This document shows, piece by piece, positions 23,259 to 35,218 of a stretch of DNA of 64,000 bases. The notes beneath the pieces are model-generated. The model saw nothing but the letters and a program-made list of their open reading frames with translations, had not been told where the DNA came from and did no database searches. This stretch comes from Viscum album (taxonomy: Eukaryota; Streptophyta; Magnoliopsida; Santalales; Viscaceae): NCBI GenBank assembly GCA_963277665.1, contig OY728143.1, forward strand, positions 539,000,394 to 539,064,393, written 5' to 3'. Position numbers and translations under genes: made by a program. Numbering within the stretch: the stretch's first letter is position 1; every line of letters starts with the position of its first letter.

Positions 23259-26200
23259 TATAACGACCCATACATTACATACATGATTAATACGTCAAAA
23301 TTGAAGCATACTTATTACAAAATATAGAAAAACCATTAATGGACCTTATAGGTATAGTGTCTTCAGAAACTGGGAATCATTAACAACTGGTTCATAAAGC
23401 ATCTACGCCGTCTCCCATTTATTTTATCATATCTATAGTCCCTTTTTGGCATATATTAATTAATAACCTTATTCCTGACCTGGGGAATGAAAACATACAA
23501 AAGGGTGAGCTCAAATGCTCTGTAAGGGTAAACAAAAAAATATCAATCACATCAAATTTATAAGAACATAACATTTTGGAAATCTTAACCTAAAAAAGAG
23601 ATCATAAATTCATAACATGGGATAAATCATGGTAGTGAAATGTAATCCCAATAATCATAACGTAAAACATGAAACATTGTGTCATACACACATAATCATA
23701 GAGAATCATTTCTTATTAGTCAAGACTCATAGCCAAGACTATCTTAGTGGACAAAGTCCATTTCTGAACTGAGTTCACTCCTCATTTCAGTCCTGTTTTA
23801 CTGAGCCGGTTTAACCTTCCATTCCAGCCATGTCTATCTAATGAGATATAAAATCGTTACCCAATACATTGGCGGGAGATATAGGTCCCACCCATCTCAT
23901 AATGATACCATTCTTATGTGTCCAACAAAATCATAAACCATACATCATAGCATAACCCATGTAATAAAAATGGGATTCTTAAAAATCATGACATCATAAA
24001 ACATTTCATATAAGATAAAGGAATTCATAAAAATAATTCCATCACAACATAATCAAATCAATGATATAATAGGGATAAAAACAGAACCCTTTATTATCTT
24101 AGATGGAAAATAATTTTGATAAAACACTTGAACTGCATTCTTGAGGAAAATATCCATTCTACTTCAAAAACACTTTTCCTTTCATAACATGTCATTCAAT
24201 TATAAAATATAAGAAGTTGATTAAAAATAAACATGAAATATTGTAAATGAATATTCTTGGAAATAATGTTTTAAAAATCTATTCATGTTGTATATGTTAA
24301 AAAAACATTCTTCTTGTACTTTTGTCGAAAAAGCCAAAAAGTACCTCGTACGAAAAACGACAAAAGATTCCTTTCATATCTTTTACTAAAAACTCACTGA
24401 AGGGTAAAATTGGATTTAAACAATTGTAGGTGAATGTAAATAATATTACATATTGAGGAAACATGGATGTGGATTATAAAATACACCCCAGTAAATTCTA
24501 AAGTATAATCAATCTTGGATAAAAACGAGATTGTGTTATTTCCCTTACCTCAGGTCTGATATGCTTTGTACGTGTCCGAACATCCTGTATAATTATTTAA
24601 ATGATGTCATTGACTTATTACAGAATCATATTCATTGTTATTTTACCATTTATGGTCATATTCTTAGTTTCTTATTAGTAATATTTCATTACTACTTGTT
24701 ATTCGGGTGTTTATTACTTTTTGTTCTTATGTGTGTTTTGTCGAATAAATTCTTATTACTCATTATAGGATATAGATACATTATTTACAGAATTGTATTA
24801 CTGTAATATATATCATATTCATTCATTCAATAAATTTATATAATCTTTATTCAATAAATATCATATAGAACGAGTCGCATCACATCGTGGAGACGGTATG
24901 TCGTACATACGCACGAGCGATGATATCGTTCCCATGATCGTGGAATTGAATTGAAGTGTATGTATACTATTTCAAAATCAATATCACTTTAAAATGATCA
25001 CATATAGTAATTATTTACACCATTATACCCATCCAAGTAAGGTGGTGGTGGAAAACAGATTACACCACGGCGTGGAGACGGTATTCCATACGTACGCACG
25101 CGCGGTGATTTCGTTTTCTGTAGGATGGATAAGAGGTGAAATATGGTTTTTAATATCTATAATAACATATCAGTATATGAGGGATACTGATGTTATTAAC
25201 TCATAATGAAACAACTAAGGAAGCTGGAGTAGAAGAAAAATGGAACATGAAGAAAATGGTAGAAGGTATTACCTCTTTCTCGAAGTGCCTCCTTTAAACA
25301 TTCTCTTAAGGAACTAGAGTTGGTCTTTTTATATTACCAGTACCTCTAGTAGGTTTATAAGGAAGTGGGGAGGTGAAATGGGCAGGGGTTGGCCGAGTTT
25401 GAAGGCTTCAATTGGTGTGTGGAAGAGATGGAGGAGGTGCCCTTTTATATGGGAGGAGAGGGGCACCTTTGGAAAGTGTGGAAATATTATTTTATTATAA
25501 ACTTATCTTCGGTTTCAAAAGGACAAAAAATAATTAAAGATGAAGATAAGATGACTCATAGTCTAAATAAAATCATCCAATCATAATTGGACATGGTTTG
25601 GAAAATATTTTAATCATTATAATCTTATTTATTTAAATCATTTATTAATGAGGTAAATACTTCATCATTATTGTGTCATAAATAATTTAATTTATTTGGT
25701 TTCTAAAAATAAAAAAAATGATTATGTATGAAATATTTTTATCTTTCCAATGAATATTTATAGTCGAAAATATAATTTATATAACCACTTATAAAAATTA
25801 ATTACTAAAATATTTTTGTGAATGTTAATTTTGTCTTGACATTAAATTAATTAATCCAAATTGTCATTGTCACTCCCATGTGGCTCAATGGGGTCCCGAA
25901 ACCGACCCAAGGATTCCCACGGTCGGCCACTAATCAGCCAATAATGTTAGGACAAGTGTAAAGCTAATATTTAGTTATTATAATATTCTTTTAACCATGA
26001 ATTTCCCTATTTAACTTTAACCTTAGTAAATAAAAATTATCGTAGCTACTATTCATAATATAAAAAAAATAAAAGTAAACTATTAACATAATTTGGACCC
26101 ACTGATTCCAAATATGGAATCCATTTTTCAAAATTCAAAACACAGAATTTGCAGAAATTAATTTAAAATTAAACCCGTTGTTAAGAAAACGGGTTTTAAA

Positions 26201-26863
26201 AGTTAAAACATTGCCAAAGATTGAAATGTTTTTACCTATGAATACAATGTAAAATTAATGCTAATGACATAAATTATATTAAATGGTAAAAATATATTCT
26301 ATTTATACTTTAAAAACATTCAATATTATAATTTATCCATATAAAGTATTGCGATGAAAAAAGTTGTTTTTAATTAAAATATAGCGTGTTTTTAATATTC
26401 ATTAAAATATGAAAGTTATCAGAATCAAAAGAAAAATTTATCAAAAGTATATTTTTTATATCTTGATTCTAAAAAAGAATTTGATTTTGTTAAATTGAAC
26501 TTATAAACTTGTCAAAAACTTTATTTAATGTTGGTGCACCATCAAAAGGCGGTAAAACTGCATATTTTGAAAAATTCTTCTTTTATCCAAAAAAATGATT
26601 TTGTTTTCATACCTACATCTAGAAAATGAATAAGATGAATTAAATGTTATAAAATTCAAAATTCAGTTATTACTATTCATAATGGATAATATTATAATAT
26701 AACATTTTTTAGTGAAACTCGGTTATTGCGTATGACGCAAGCTATCGAGGAAGGCTGCAGTTGCGAGTAAAGCAAGCCAATATAGTGTTGTGTGTAGTGA
26801 AAGATTCTTTCGATGATTTATATAACATAAAAAAAATTTCTCATAAAAGTCTTGGGTGTTACA
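23259..26863 (-). mobile_element. 3' LTR of the chromovirus (3605 bp)
   Basis: On the minus strand it starts TGTAACACCC at 26863 after the polypurine tract and ends CGTTATA at 23259. It carries CGTACG motifs at 24887-24914 and 25071-25100, the hairpin at ~24319-24366, and a TATA box near 25443-25449 (CATATAAAAGGGC). Confidence 0.9.
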
Positions 26864-26879
26864 TCTACCCCCCTTAAAA
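26864..26879 (-). other. Polypurine tract
   Basis: Minus-strand TTTTAAGGGGGGTAGA directly abuts the LTR start TGTAACACC. Confidence 0.85.
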
Positions 26880-26901
26880 TGAATTTATCCCTCGAAATTC
26901 T

Positions 26902-27282
26902 TCACTTCGTAACAAACTGATGGGGATACCTCTCCCTCATCATACCCTCAAGTTCCCATGTACCTTCATCTAATTGGTGGTTCCTCCATAAAACTTTCAC
27001 CAAGCGAGTGGTCTTGTTTTGTAGGAATTTTTCTCTATGATCCAGAATCTCTATCGGTTGTTCTTCATAAGAAAGATCTTGTTCTAACGGTACAACTTCT
27101 GAGTTCAGTACATGTGAAGGATCAGGTATGTACTTTCTCAGGAGAGATACATGGAACACATTGTGAACTTGAGAGAGATTCGGTGGAAGCGCCAATCGGT
27201 AAGCTACCTTCACAACATGATCCAGAATTTTAAAAGGACCGATATATCTAGGGCTCAACTTTCCCTTCATTCCAAATCTCAT
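26902..27282 (-). pseudogene. Pol C-terminus with chromodomain
   Basis: 126 codons. It opens with the GPF module ([15 protein letters not shown]), followed by [15 protein letters not shown] and a chromodomain around residues 75-120 ([18 protein letters not shown]). In chromoviruses this tail is part of integrase and steers insertion. It is separated from the integrase core by stops: one after YADN near 27349, and one just before the MRF start, where both tandem copies read TGA. It differs from the 20745-21125 twin at a handful of residues. Confidence 0.85.
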
Positions 27283-27289
27283 TACTCAT

Positions 27290-27996
27290 TTCCAAGGAGA
27301 TATTCATAAGAACAATTTATCACCCACTTCAAACTCTAGGTCTTTTCTTCAGTTGTCGGCATAACTTTTTTGTCGACACTGTGCTGCTCTTATGTGTTGT
27401 TGAATAGATCTGACCTTTTCTACCATCTCATCAACAAGATCATGTCCTAATAGATTTCTTTCCCCTACTTCATCATAGCAAGTTGGAGTCCTACATTTCT
27501 TTCCATAGATAGCTTCATAAGGAGCCATCTGAATACTGGAGTGAAAGCTATTATAATAAGAAAATTCCACCAAAGGTAGGTGTTGATCCCAACCACCTTT
27601 GAAATCCATAGAGCAAGCTGTCATCATATTTTCTTGAGTTTGAATTGTCCTCTCAGACTGACTGTCTGTCTCAGGATGATAAGCAGTGCTGAAACTCAAC
27701 TCTGTATCTAGAGTATGCTGAACACTTCGCCAGAACATTGAGGTAATCCTCGGATCCCAATCAGATATAATAGAATGTGGTACTCCATGCAATCTTACAA
27801 CATACTTTACATATATCCTGGAAAGCTGATCTAGAGAGAAATCCTCTCTAATAGAAATGAAGTGTGCAGACTTTGTAAGATGATCAACTATGACCCAGAT
27901 AGCATTATTGGCTTTGGATGTTTTAGGAAGTCTAGTGACAAAGTCTATAGGGATGTTTTCCCATTTCGATTCTGGTATGGGTAATGGTTGTAACAT
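27290..27996 (-). pseudogene. Integrase catalytic core
   Basis: Open from 27996 to 27349 (215 codons). The DDE triad is present: Asp in PIDFVTRLP, Asp in SIISDWDPRIT, Glu in DSQSERTIQ. The conserved Arg of SDRDPR is Trp here. YEAIYGKKCRTPTC is followed by an intact Tyr codon, unlike the duplicated copy. The C-terminal linker VRSIQQHIRAAQCRQKSYADN ends in a stop where the duplicate has Gly. A DFEVGD-like sequence continues below it out of the open stretch. The core alone looks nearly complete, but the gene is broken on both sides. Confidence 0.88.
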
Positions 27997-28008
27997 CCCC
28001 TTAGACTT

Positions 28009-28266
28009 CTATCTCTCAGCTTTAACTTTCTGACAAACCAAGTATCGAGGGACATATTCAGCAACATCTCTTTTCATGCCATCCCACCAGATGTACTCTT
28101 TCAGGTCCCCATACATCTTCGTGCTTCCAGGATGAATAGAGAATGAAGAACTATGAGCCTCATCCAGCAGCTCCTTCTTTAATTCGGGGATGGGAGGAAC
28201 ACAAACCCGATTCCGGAACATTATTATCCCATCACAATCAAGGTTGAATTCAGGAACATTTCTCAC
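28009..28266 (-). pseudogene. Integrase N-terminal zinc-binding domain
   Basis: 85 codons with the HHCC-type layout: His in DEAHSSS, His in FSIHPGSTKMY, then the region IWWDGMKRDVAEYV ending in RYLVCQKVKAE. The first Cys of the expected C-x2-C pair is replaced by Tyr (YLVC), so zinc binding should be impaired. A stop separates it from the catalytic core that starts 12 bases further along. It lies just outside the tandem duplication and is therefore single-copy. Confidence 0.82.
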
Positions 28267-28364
28267 CTTCTTTTGTTACTCGACATCTTCTTTCTGTGCC
28301 TCTTTAATCATCACATGTATAGATGGTTGAACATTCATTTGAGAAAGATACGTTTCCCCTTTCA

Positions 28365-28925
28365 TTATAATTCCAAGATCCATCTTTGTAAATCCATAAA
28401 TATTGGATCTTTTGTGATCCTCATCATGGATAAGCTAGCATGGTCTTGTCGACTTAATGCATCTACTACCTTTTTTGCTTTCCCAGGGTGGTAATGAATT
28501 GAGCAGTCGTAATCCTTAATCACCTCCAACCATCTTCGTTGGTGCATATTCAGCTCCTTTTATGTGAAAATAAACATTAAACTTTTATGATCAGTATAAA
28601 TGTCACACTTTTCTCCATACAGATAATTCCTACAAATCTTTAAGGCAATGATTACCACAACTAACTCCAAATCATGAGTTAGGTAATTTTTCTCATGGAT
28701 TTTCAACTGTCATGAGGCATAAGCAATGACCATATCATTTTGCATGAAAACACATCCCAGTCCCATCTTGGATGCATCACTGTAGATCACAAACCGTTCT
28801 CCACTACAAAGTAGTGTGAGCACAGGTGCACTGGCTAACCTTCTTTTTAGATCTTTGAAATTTTCATCTTATTCCTCCGTCCAAACAATCTTAACTCCTT
28901 TTCGAGTTAACGTGGTGAGTGGGTT
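28365..28925 (-). pseudogene. RNase H domain of pol
   Basis: On the minus strand FVIYSDASKMGLG, HDLELVVVIIALK and IYTDHKSLMF give the Asp, Glu and Asp of the catalytic set, in the correct order. Then come RRWLEVIKDYDCSIHYHPGK and DALSRQDH at the end (28365-28547). Two stops break the frame: TGA after IAYAS (near 28710, where family members usually have Arg) and TAA after FIFT (near 28558, usually Gln). Both fit C-to-T changes. It is separate from RT by a shift near 28924. Confidence 0.85.
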
Positions 28926-29940
28926 AGATAACCTTGAAAAAGATTTCAAAAAATGTCGGTAATATCCAACAAAACCAAGAAAACCTCAGATCTAAGTTAC
29001 TGTTGTTAGTCTCGACCATATTTCTATAACCTCTGTTTTTGCTGGATCCATAGATATCCCCTCTTTTTAGATTATGTGACCCAAAATGCAACTTTTTTAA
29101 GCCAAAATTCACACTTGGTAAATTTGGCATAAAGCTTCTCCTTTTAAGGGTCTTCAATATAATTATCAAGTGATCTTCATGTTCATCCATGCTCTTTGAA
29201 TATACAAGAATATAGTCTATAAAGACTACCAAAAATTGATCAAGATTGTCCCTAAAGACTATATTCATTTGATCTATGAAGATAGTAGGGGCATTTGTAA
29301 GACCAAAGGGCATCACTATAAATTCATAGTGTCCATACCTTGTACAGAAAGCCATATTTGGTATATCCTCCCTTTTGACCCTTAATTGAAGATACCCTGA
29401 ATGACGATCAATCTTGGAAAAGTATTGAGCTCCGCATAGTTGGTCAAACAGGTCATCAATGCTTGGGAGTGGATATTTGTTCATGATAGTGATCTTGTTA
29501 AGTTCTCGATAATCAATGCAGAGTCTCATTGATCCATCTAGCTTCATAACAGACAGAACAAGTTCTCCCCAAGGTGACACACTAGGGCGTATGAATCCTT
29601 TATCAAGATTATCTTGGAGTTTCTTCTTCAATTGCTGCAACTCAATTGGTGCCATTCTATAAGGTGTATTTGAAATAGGCAATGAAACCGGTACGAGTCG
29701 TATTGAAAACTCAACTTCACGATTTGTTGGAAGACCGGGCAATTCCTCTGGAAAGACATCATCAATATCCCATACAATGGGAGTATTCTTAATCATGAGG
29801 TTCTCACCAACCATTTGAGATAAATAACCTTCATTTAGTGGAATCAAGACCCAAAAGATGGAAGAAATTTCCAATGGAAGGTTATGTTCATCCATGCATC
29901 GATAGACGATCACAGATTGATCTGGAATATGAAATGTGAC
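28924..29940 (-). pseudogene. Reverse transcriptase domain of pol
   Basis: Part of a 374-codon open stretch (28924-30048). DVFPEELPGLP and VEFSIRLVP lead into LKKKLQDNLDKGFIRPS, then VSPWGELVLSV, CIDYRELNKITI and NKYPLPSIDDLFDQL. SKIDRHSGYLQLRV carries the first catalytic Asp. The second site reads VVFIDYILVYS: the usual Asp-Asp pair is Asp-Tyr. After about residue 305 the sequence no longer follows the family and is frameshifted (FGLKKLHFG in place). RT is therefore predicted to be dead. It is the longest open frame in the window, probably through chance retention. Confidence 0.9.
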
Positions 29941-29969
29941 TTCCCTTCTTTGGAAATTGTTATGAGCTC

Positions 29970-30276
29970 TATATAAAGAAAGACAATCCATGCCAATAAT
30001 CACATCAAATTCCACTATAGGAAGGATCACAAGATTTTCATGAAGCACTTTCCCATAAACTTAAATAGGAGAAGAAATAAACACTTTTTATGCGACTGTT
30101 GTGCCATTAGGGGTTGTCACAACTAACTCAACATTTAATTGTTGAGGTAATATGGCGATACCCTTAGAAAATTCTTCAGAAATAAAAGAGTGGGTGGATC
30201 CAGAATCAAATAAAACATTTTCTACTTTATATTGGATGGTAAGTGTACCTTTCACCACATCGTTATCATACTCCAC
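29970..30276 (-). pseudogene. Aspartic protease domain
   Basis: The retroviral-type protease active site VLFDSGSTHSFIS (Asp-Ser-Gly) lies in the open stretch 30088-30276, followed by PQQLNVELVVTTPNG. A stop near 30088 precedes the continuation LVILPIVEFDVIIGMDCLSLY (frame of 29970-30048), which is the usual flap and C-terminal part. The catalytic Asp is kept. It would process gag-pol if the frame were whole. Confidence 0.83.
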
Positions 30277-30297
30277 ATCACTGATAGAAATTGCATG

Positions 30298-30594
30298 TTA
30301 TTTTCCTTTGTCTTTAGCCTTAAGAGTTTGTTGACGTCGACCATCATCATCAACCCTTGGATATGGGCATTGATTGGCGTAATACCCCATCTCCTTGCAC
30401 TTGAAACATTGAAGTGTAATAGGTTCATTCTGTGTATCCCTTCCTTTGTTTGCATCACTAGACATCTTCTTCCCGTTATTTCGACATTCAATTGCCTGAT
30501 GAACTTCTTTTCCACACTTATAACATTTGCTTGTTCCCTTAAGACAATTTCTTCCATGTTTCATTCCACACTTTGAGCATAAGGGAAACCTCAT
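30298..30594 (-). pseudogene. Gag nucleocapsid: CCHC zinc knuckles
   Basis: 98 codons. Three cysteine motifs follow one another: CSKCGMKHGRNC (irregular), CYKCGKEVHQAIEC (an intact C-x2-C-x4-H-x4-C) and CFKCKEMGYYANQC, in which Tyr replaces the His. This segment binds RNA in gag. It overlaps other open frames that are shadows. It lies between the gag capsid region on its right and the protease on its left, as in Ty3/gypsy elements. Confidence 0.82.
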
Positions 30595-30599
30595 CTTTT

Positions 30600-31378
30600 T
30601 TTTCTGTGTGGTCTTTAGATTTTATTTTGAATTCCATTTTCCTCTTCTTATCAAACCCATGTGACTGATGGGTTACACCAATCTCAATCTCAAACTTCAG
30701 AGCACATCGAACAATTTCCTCGTAGCTATTGAAGTCCCTTATGGATAACGCCCTTCAAAGACTTGGTTTGAAGCCACTAAATAATCGATCGATATTACTA
30801 TCAGTTTGGATAATAATTCTGGAAGCGTACCTTGAAAGTCATGTAAAATTTGCTTCGTAGGTACCAACATATTCATCATCCTTTTTCTTTAGTTCAAGAA
30901 ATTCCTTCTCTATCTTTTTTCGAAGAATACGAGGGAAATAATTATTGAAAAATAAGTTCTTGAAATCATCCCATTCCATGTACTCAATTTCATCCCTTTG
31001 CCTCATATTCTTAATAAGATTTCACCATTGATCAGCATCACCTTCGAAACGATACACTGCAAAGATGACTTTATCATGTTCAGAACATTGAAGAACTGAA
31101 AATATCTTTTCAGTGGTACTGATCAATTGTTCAGCCACTAATGGATCAGAAGACCCGCTGAATGAAGGTGGACGCTGCCTCATGAAGGATTTGACAAAAT
31201 GATGCTCCTTCCTTTTCTCATTTGGAAGTCCATCATGGTTCATATCTTGAGAAAGTTGTGTGATCATGGTTACAAGATTTTGTATTCCTGCTCCCATAAC
31301 GTTTGGTTGCTCAGGGGGACAATCATTGCAATGCCTGTCGCATTCCGCATTAACACAGCTTCTTCGGGTTCCATCCAT
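30600..31378 (-). pseudogene. Gag capsid region, interrupted
   Basis: The ATG at 31378 (MDGTRRSC) fits as gag start, ~209 bases beyond the primer site. Residues around 65-118 (RPPSFSGSSDPLVAEQLIS, TEKIFSVLQCSEHDKVIFAVY) match the start of the retrotransposon gag family. A stop (TGA after DQW, near 31022) is probably a Trp-to-stop change. The family pattern continues minus-strand below it: EYMEWDDFKNLFFNNYFPR, EFLELKKKDDEYVGTYEA. The frame is broken before the zinc knuckles. Confidence 0.82.
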
Positions 31379-31586
31379 TGACTAAAACCAAGAAGAATAG
31401 TGTGAGGAACACTAATTATAATAGGAAAACCACATAATAAAGAATAAAATTTCACACTTAAGGTCTTATCATAGGTTTTTCATGGCCATTTCTAAAACAC
31501 TAGGATTGTGTTATATTCTTAGACATATCCTTAGGTTTCTTACTAAGGCTTTCACATCCTAGTTTCCAATGGTTGATTATTCCTTT

Positions 31587-31598
31587 CCTCTGATACCA
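31587..31598 (-). other. Primer binding site (initiator tRNA-Met type)
   Basis: Minus-strand TGGTATCAGAGG matches the complement of the plant initiator tRNA-Met 3' end at 11 of 12 bases. Two bases separate it from the LTR end at 31601, the usual spacing. Confidence 0.88.
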
Positions 31599-31600
31599 AC

Positions 31601-34600
31601 TATAACGACCCATACATTACATATATGGTTAATAATTAAAATTTTAAGCATAATTATTACAAAAAATAACAAAACCATGAGTAGACCGTATAGGTATAGT
31701 GTCTTTAGAAATTGGGAAATATAAACAACTGGTTCATAATGCATCTACATTGTCTCCCATTTATTTAATCATATCTATAGTCTCTTTTTGGAAGATATTA
31801 CTTAATAACCTTCTTCCTGACCTGGGAAATGAAAACATTCAAAAGGGTGAGCTCAAATGCTCAGTAAGGGTAAACAAAATAAATATCAATCACACCAAAT
31901 TTATAATAACATAACATTTTTGAAATCTTACCCTACAAAAGAGATCATAATTTCATAACATGGGATAAATCATGGTAGTGAAATGGAATCCCAATAATCA
32001 TAACATAAAACATGAAACATTGTGGCATACAAACATAATCATATAGAATCATTTCTTATTAGTCAAGACTCATAACCAGGATTATCTTAGTGGACAAAGT
32101 CCATTTTTGAACCGAGTTCACTCCTCGTTTCAGTCATGTTTCATTGAACCGGTTTAACCTGCCGTTCCAGCCATGTATATCTTATGAGATATAAAATCGT
32201 TAACCAATGCATTGGAGGGAGATATAGGTCCCACCCATCTCATAATTATATCATACTTATGTGTGCCACAAAATCATAAACCATACATCATATTATAACC
32301 CATGTAATAAAAATGTGATTCTTAAACATCGTGACATTATAAAACAATTCATATAAGATAAAGTAATTCATAAAAATAATTCCATCACAATATAATAAAA
32401 TCAATTTAATAATAGAGATAAAAACAGAAACATTTATTATCTTAGAAGGATAATAATTTTGATAAAACACTTGAACTCCATTCTTGAGGAAAATATCCTT
32501 TCTACTTCAAAAACACTTTTCCTTTCTTTACATGTCATACAATTATAAACTAAAAGAATTTGATTAAAAATAAACATAAAAACATTTAAAGGAAGATTCT
32601 TGGAAATAATGATTTAAAAATCCATTCATGCCATATAAATTTAAACAAAACATTCTTCTCGTACTTTTGACGGAAAAGTCAAAAAGTACCTCTTACGAAA
32701 AAGGAAAAAAGATTCCTTTCATATCTTTTACTAAAAACTCATCGAAGGTTAAAATTGGATTTAAAAAATTGTAGGTGGATGGAAATAATATTACATATTG
32801 AGGAAATATGGATGTGGATGATAAAATACACCCCATTAAATTCCAAAGTATAAACAATCTCGGATAAAAATGAGATTGTGATATTTCCCTTACCACAGGT
32901 CCGATATGCTTTGTATGTGTCTGATCCTCCTGTATAATGATTTAAATAATTTCATTGACTTATTAAAGAATCATATTTATTGTTATGATACCATATATGG
33001 TCATATTATTAGATTTTTATTAATAATATTTCATTACTACTTGTTATTCGGGTGTTTATTACTTTTTGTTCTTATCCGTGTTTTGTCGAATAAATTCTTA
33101 TTACTATTTATAGGATATAGATACACCATTTAAGGAATGGTATTATTGTATTATATATCATATTAATTAATTCAATTCATTTATATAATCATTATACAAT
33201 GAATATCATATAGAACGAGTCGCATCACATCTTGCAGACGGTAGGCCGTACGTACGCACACACGGTGATATCGTTCCCATGATCATGGAAATATATTGAA
33301 GTGTATGTATAAAATTTCAGAATCAATATCACATTAATATAATCATATATAGTTATTCTCTAGACCATTATTCCCATCCAAGTAAGGTGTTGGTGGAAAA
33401 CAGATTACACCATGGCGTGGAGACAGTATTCCATACGTACGCACACACGGTGATTTTGTATTCCATAGGATGGATAAGAGGTGAAATAGGGTTGTTTCAT
33501 ATTTATAATAACATATAATTATATGAGGGATACTTATGTTATTACCTCATAATGAAACAACTAAAGAAGAGGGAGTAGAAGAAGAATGGAACTTGAGGAA
33601 AACGGTAGAAGGTATTACCTCTTTCTCAAAGTGCCTCCTTTAAACATTCTCTTAAGGTACTAGAGTTGGCCTTTTAATAAGACCAGTAACTCTAGTAGGT
33701 TCTTGAGGAAGTGGAGAAGTGAAATGGGCAGGCATTGGCCGAGCTTGAAGGCTCAAATTGGCATAAGGAAGAGAGGGAGGAGGTTCCCTTTTATAAGGGA
33801 GGAGAGGGGTACCTTTGGAAAGTGTGGAAATGTTATTTTATTATAAACTTATCTTCGGTTTAAAAAGGTCCAAAAATCATTAAAGATGAATATAAGATGA
33901 CTCATAGTCGAAATAAAATCATCAAATCATTATTGGACATGTTTTGGAAAATAGTTTTATCATTGTAATCTTATTTATTTAAATCATTTATTAATGAGGT
34001 AAATACTTCATCATTATTGTGTCATATATAATTTAATTTATATGGTGTCTAAAAATTATAAAAAAAATATCATTATGTAGGAAATCGTTTTAGATTGACA
34101 AAGAATATTTATATTCGAAACTATAATTTATATAACCTCTTATAAAAATTAATTACTAAAAGATTTTTGATAATGTAAATTTTGCCTTTACATTAAATTA
34201 ATTAATCCAAATTGTCATTGTCAATACCAAGTGTTTCAATGGGGTCCCAAAATCAACCCAAGGATGCCCATGGTCGGTAAATACTGATGCAATAAGTTTA
34301 GGACAAGCGTCAAGTTAATTTTGAGTTATTATAATATTCTTTTAACCTTTAATTACCCTATTTACCTTTAACCGTAGTAAATAAAAATTACCGTAGTTAC
34401 TAATCATAATATCAAAAAAATAAAAGTAACCTATTAACATAATTTGGACCCACTGATTCCAAATATGGAATCCATTTTTCAAAAAAAAACATGGAAGATG
34501 CAGTAATTAATTTAAAATTAATCTCGTTGTTAAGCAAACATGTTTTACAAGTTAAAACATTGCCAAAGATTGAAATGTTTTTACTTATGAATTCAATGTA

Positions 34601-35213
34601 AAATTAATACTAATGACATACATTATATTAAATGAAAAATATATATTATATTTATACTTTACAAAAATTCAATATCATAATTTAACCATATAAAGTATTT
34701 CGAGGAAAAATATGTTTTTAATTAAAATATATCGTGTTTTTACTATTCATTATAATATGAAAGTTATGAGAATAATATGAAACATTTATACAAAGTAAAT
34801 TTTTATATCTTTATTCTAAAGAAGAATTTTATTTTGTCAAATTGAACTTATAAACATGTAAAATACTATATTTAATGTGGGTGTTCCATCAAAAGGCGGT
34901 CAAACTGTATTTTTTGAAAAATACTTCTTTTATCCAAAAAACTGATTTTGTTTTCATACCTCATTCTAGAAAATGTATATGATGAATTAAAATGTTATAA
35001 AATTAAAAAATCAGTTAATACTATTCATAACAACTAATATTATAACATATCGTTGTTTAGTGAAACTCGATTATTGCGTACGACACAAGCTATCGAGGAA
35101 GGCCGCAGTTGCACGTAAATTAAGACAAGCTAGTGTTGTGTGTAGAGAAAGATTCCTTTGATGACTTATATAACAAAAAAAAAATATTTCTCATAAAATT
35201 CTCGGGTGTTACA
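31601..35213 (-). mobile_element. 5' LTR of the chromovirus (3613 bp)
   Basis: It runs from TGTAACACCCGAGAA at 35213 to CGTTATA at 31601 on the minus strand. It has a TATA box near 33789-33795 and CGTACG motifs at 33233-33259 and 33417-33445. The hairpin seen at 18162 is degraded here (~32653). U3 is about 1.4 kb and R-U5 about 2.2 kb, so it is R-U5 heavy. Confidence 0.9.
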
Positions 35214-35218
35214 AAATC
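35214..35218. repeat. Target site duplication, right (AAATC)
   Basis: Matches GAATC at 23254-23258 and 17097-17101 in four of five bases. Confidence 0.55.

Larger units (their letters stand above)
21864..28000. repeat. 6157-bp tandem duplication, copy 2
   Basis: It begins with flank DNA (21864-23258), then the LTR, then the pol end. It continues without a break at 28000 into the rest of pol, so copy 2 is the one attached to the complete element. Confidence 0.92.
23259..35213 (-). mobile_element. Del/Tekay-type chromovirus, 11.96 kb, minus strand
   Basis: An LTR retrotransposon with both LTRs, a primer site complementary to initiator tRNA-Met, a polypurine tract, and gag, protease, RT, RNase H, integrase and chromodomain in the Ty3/gypsy order. 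The LTRs are 3605 and 3613 bp. The integrase style, the C-terminal chromodomain and the TGTAACACCC ends suggest the Del/Tekay lineage; another chromovirus clade is possible. All reading frames are interrupted, so it is defective. In a ~230-base sample the LTRs differ at about 25 positions, indicating an old insertion. Confidence 0.85.

Noticed and set aside
30252..30576. Open frames overlapping the zinc-knuckle region on both strands
   Set aside because: The frame at 30298-30594 has the CCHC motifs. The others carry no motif.
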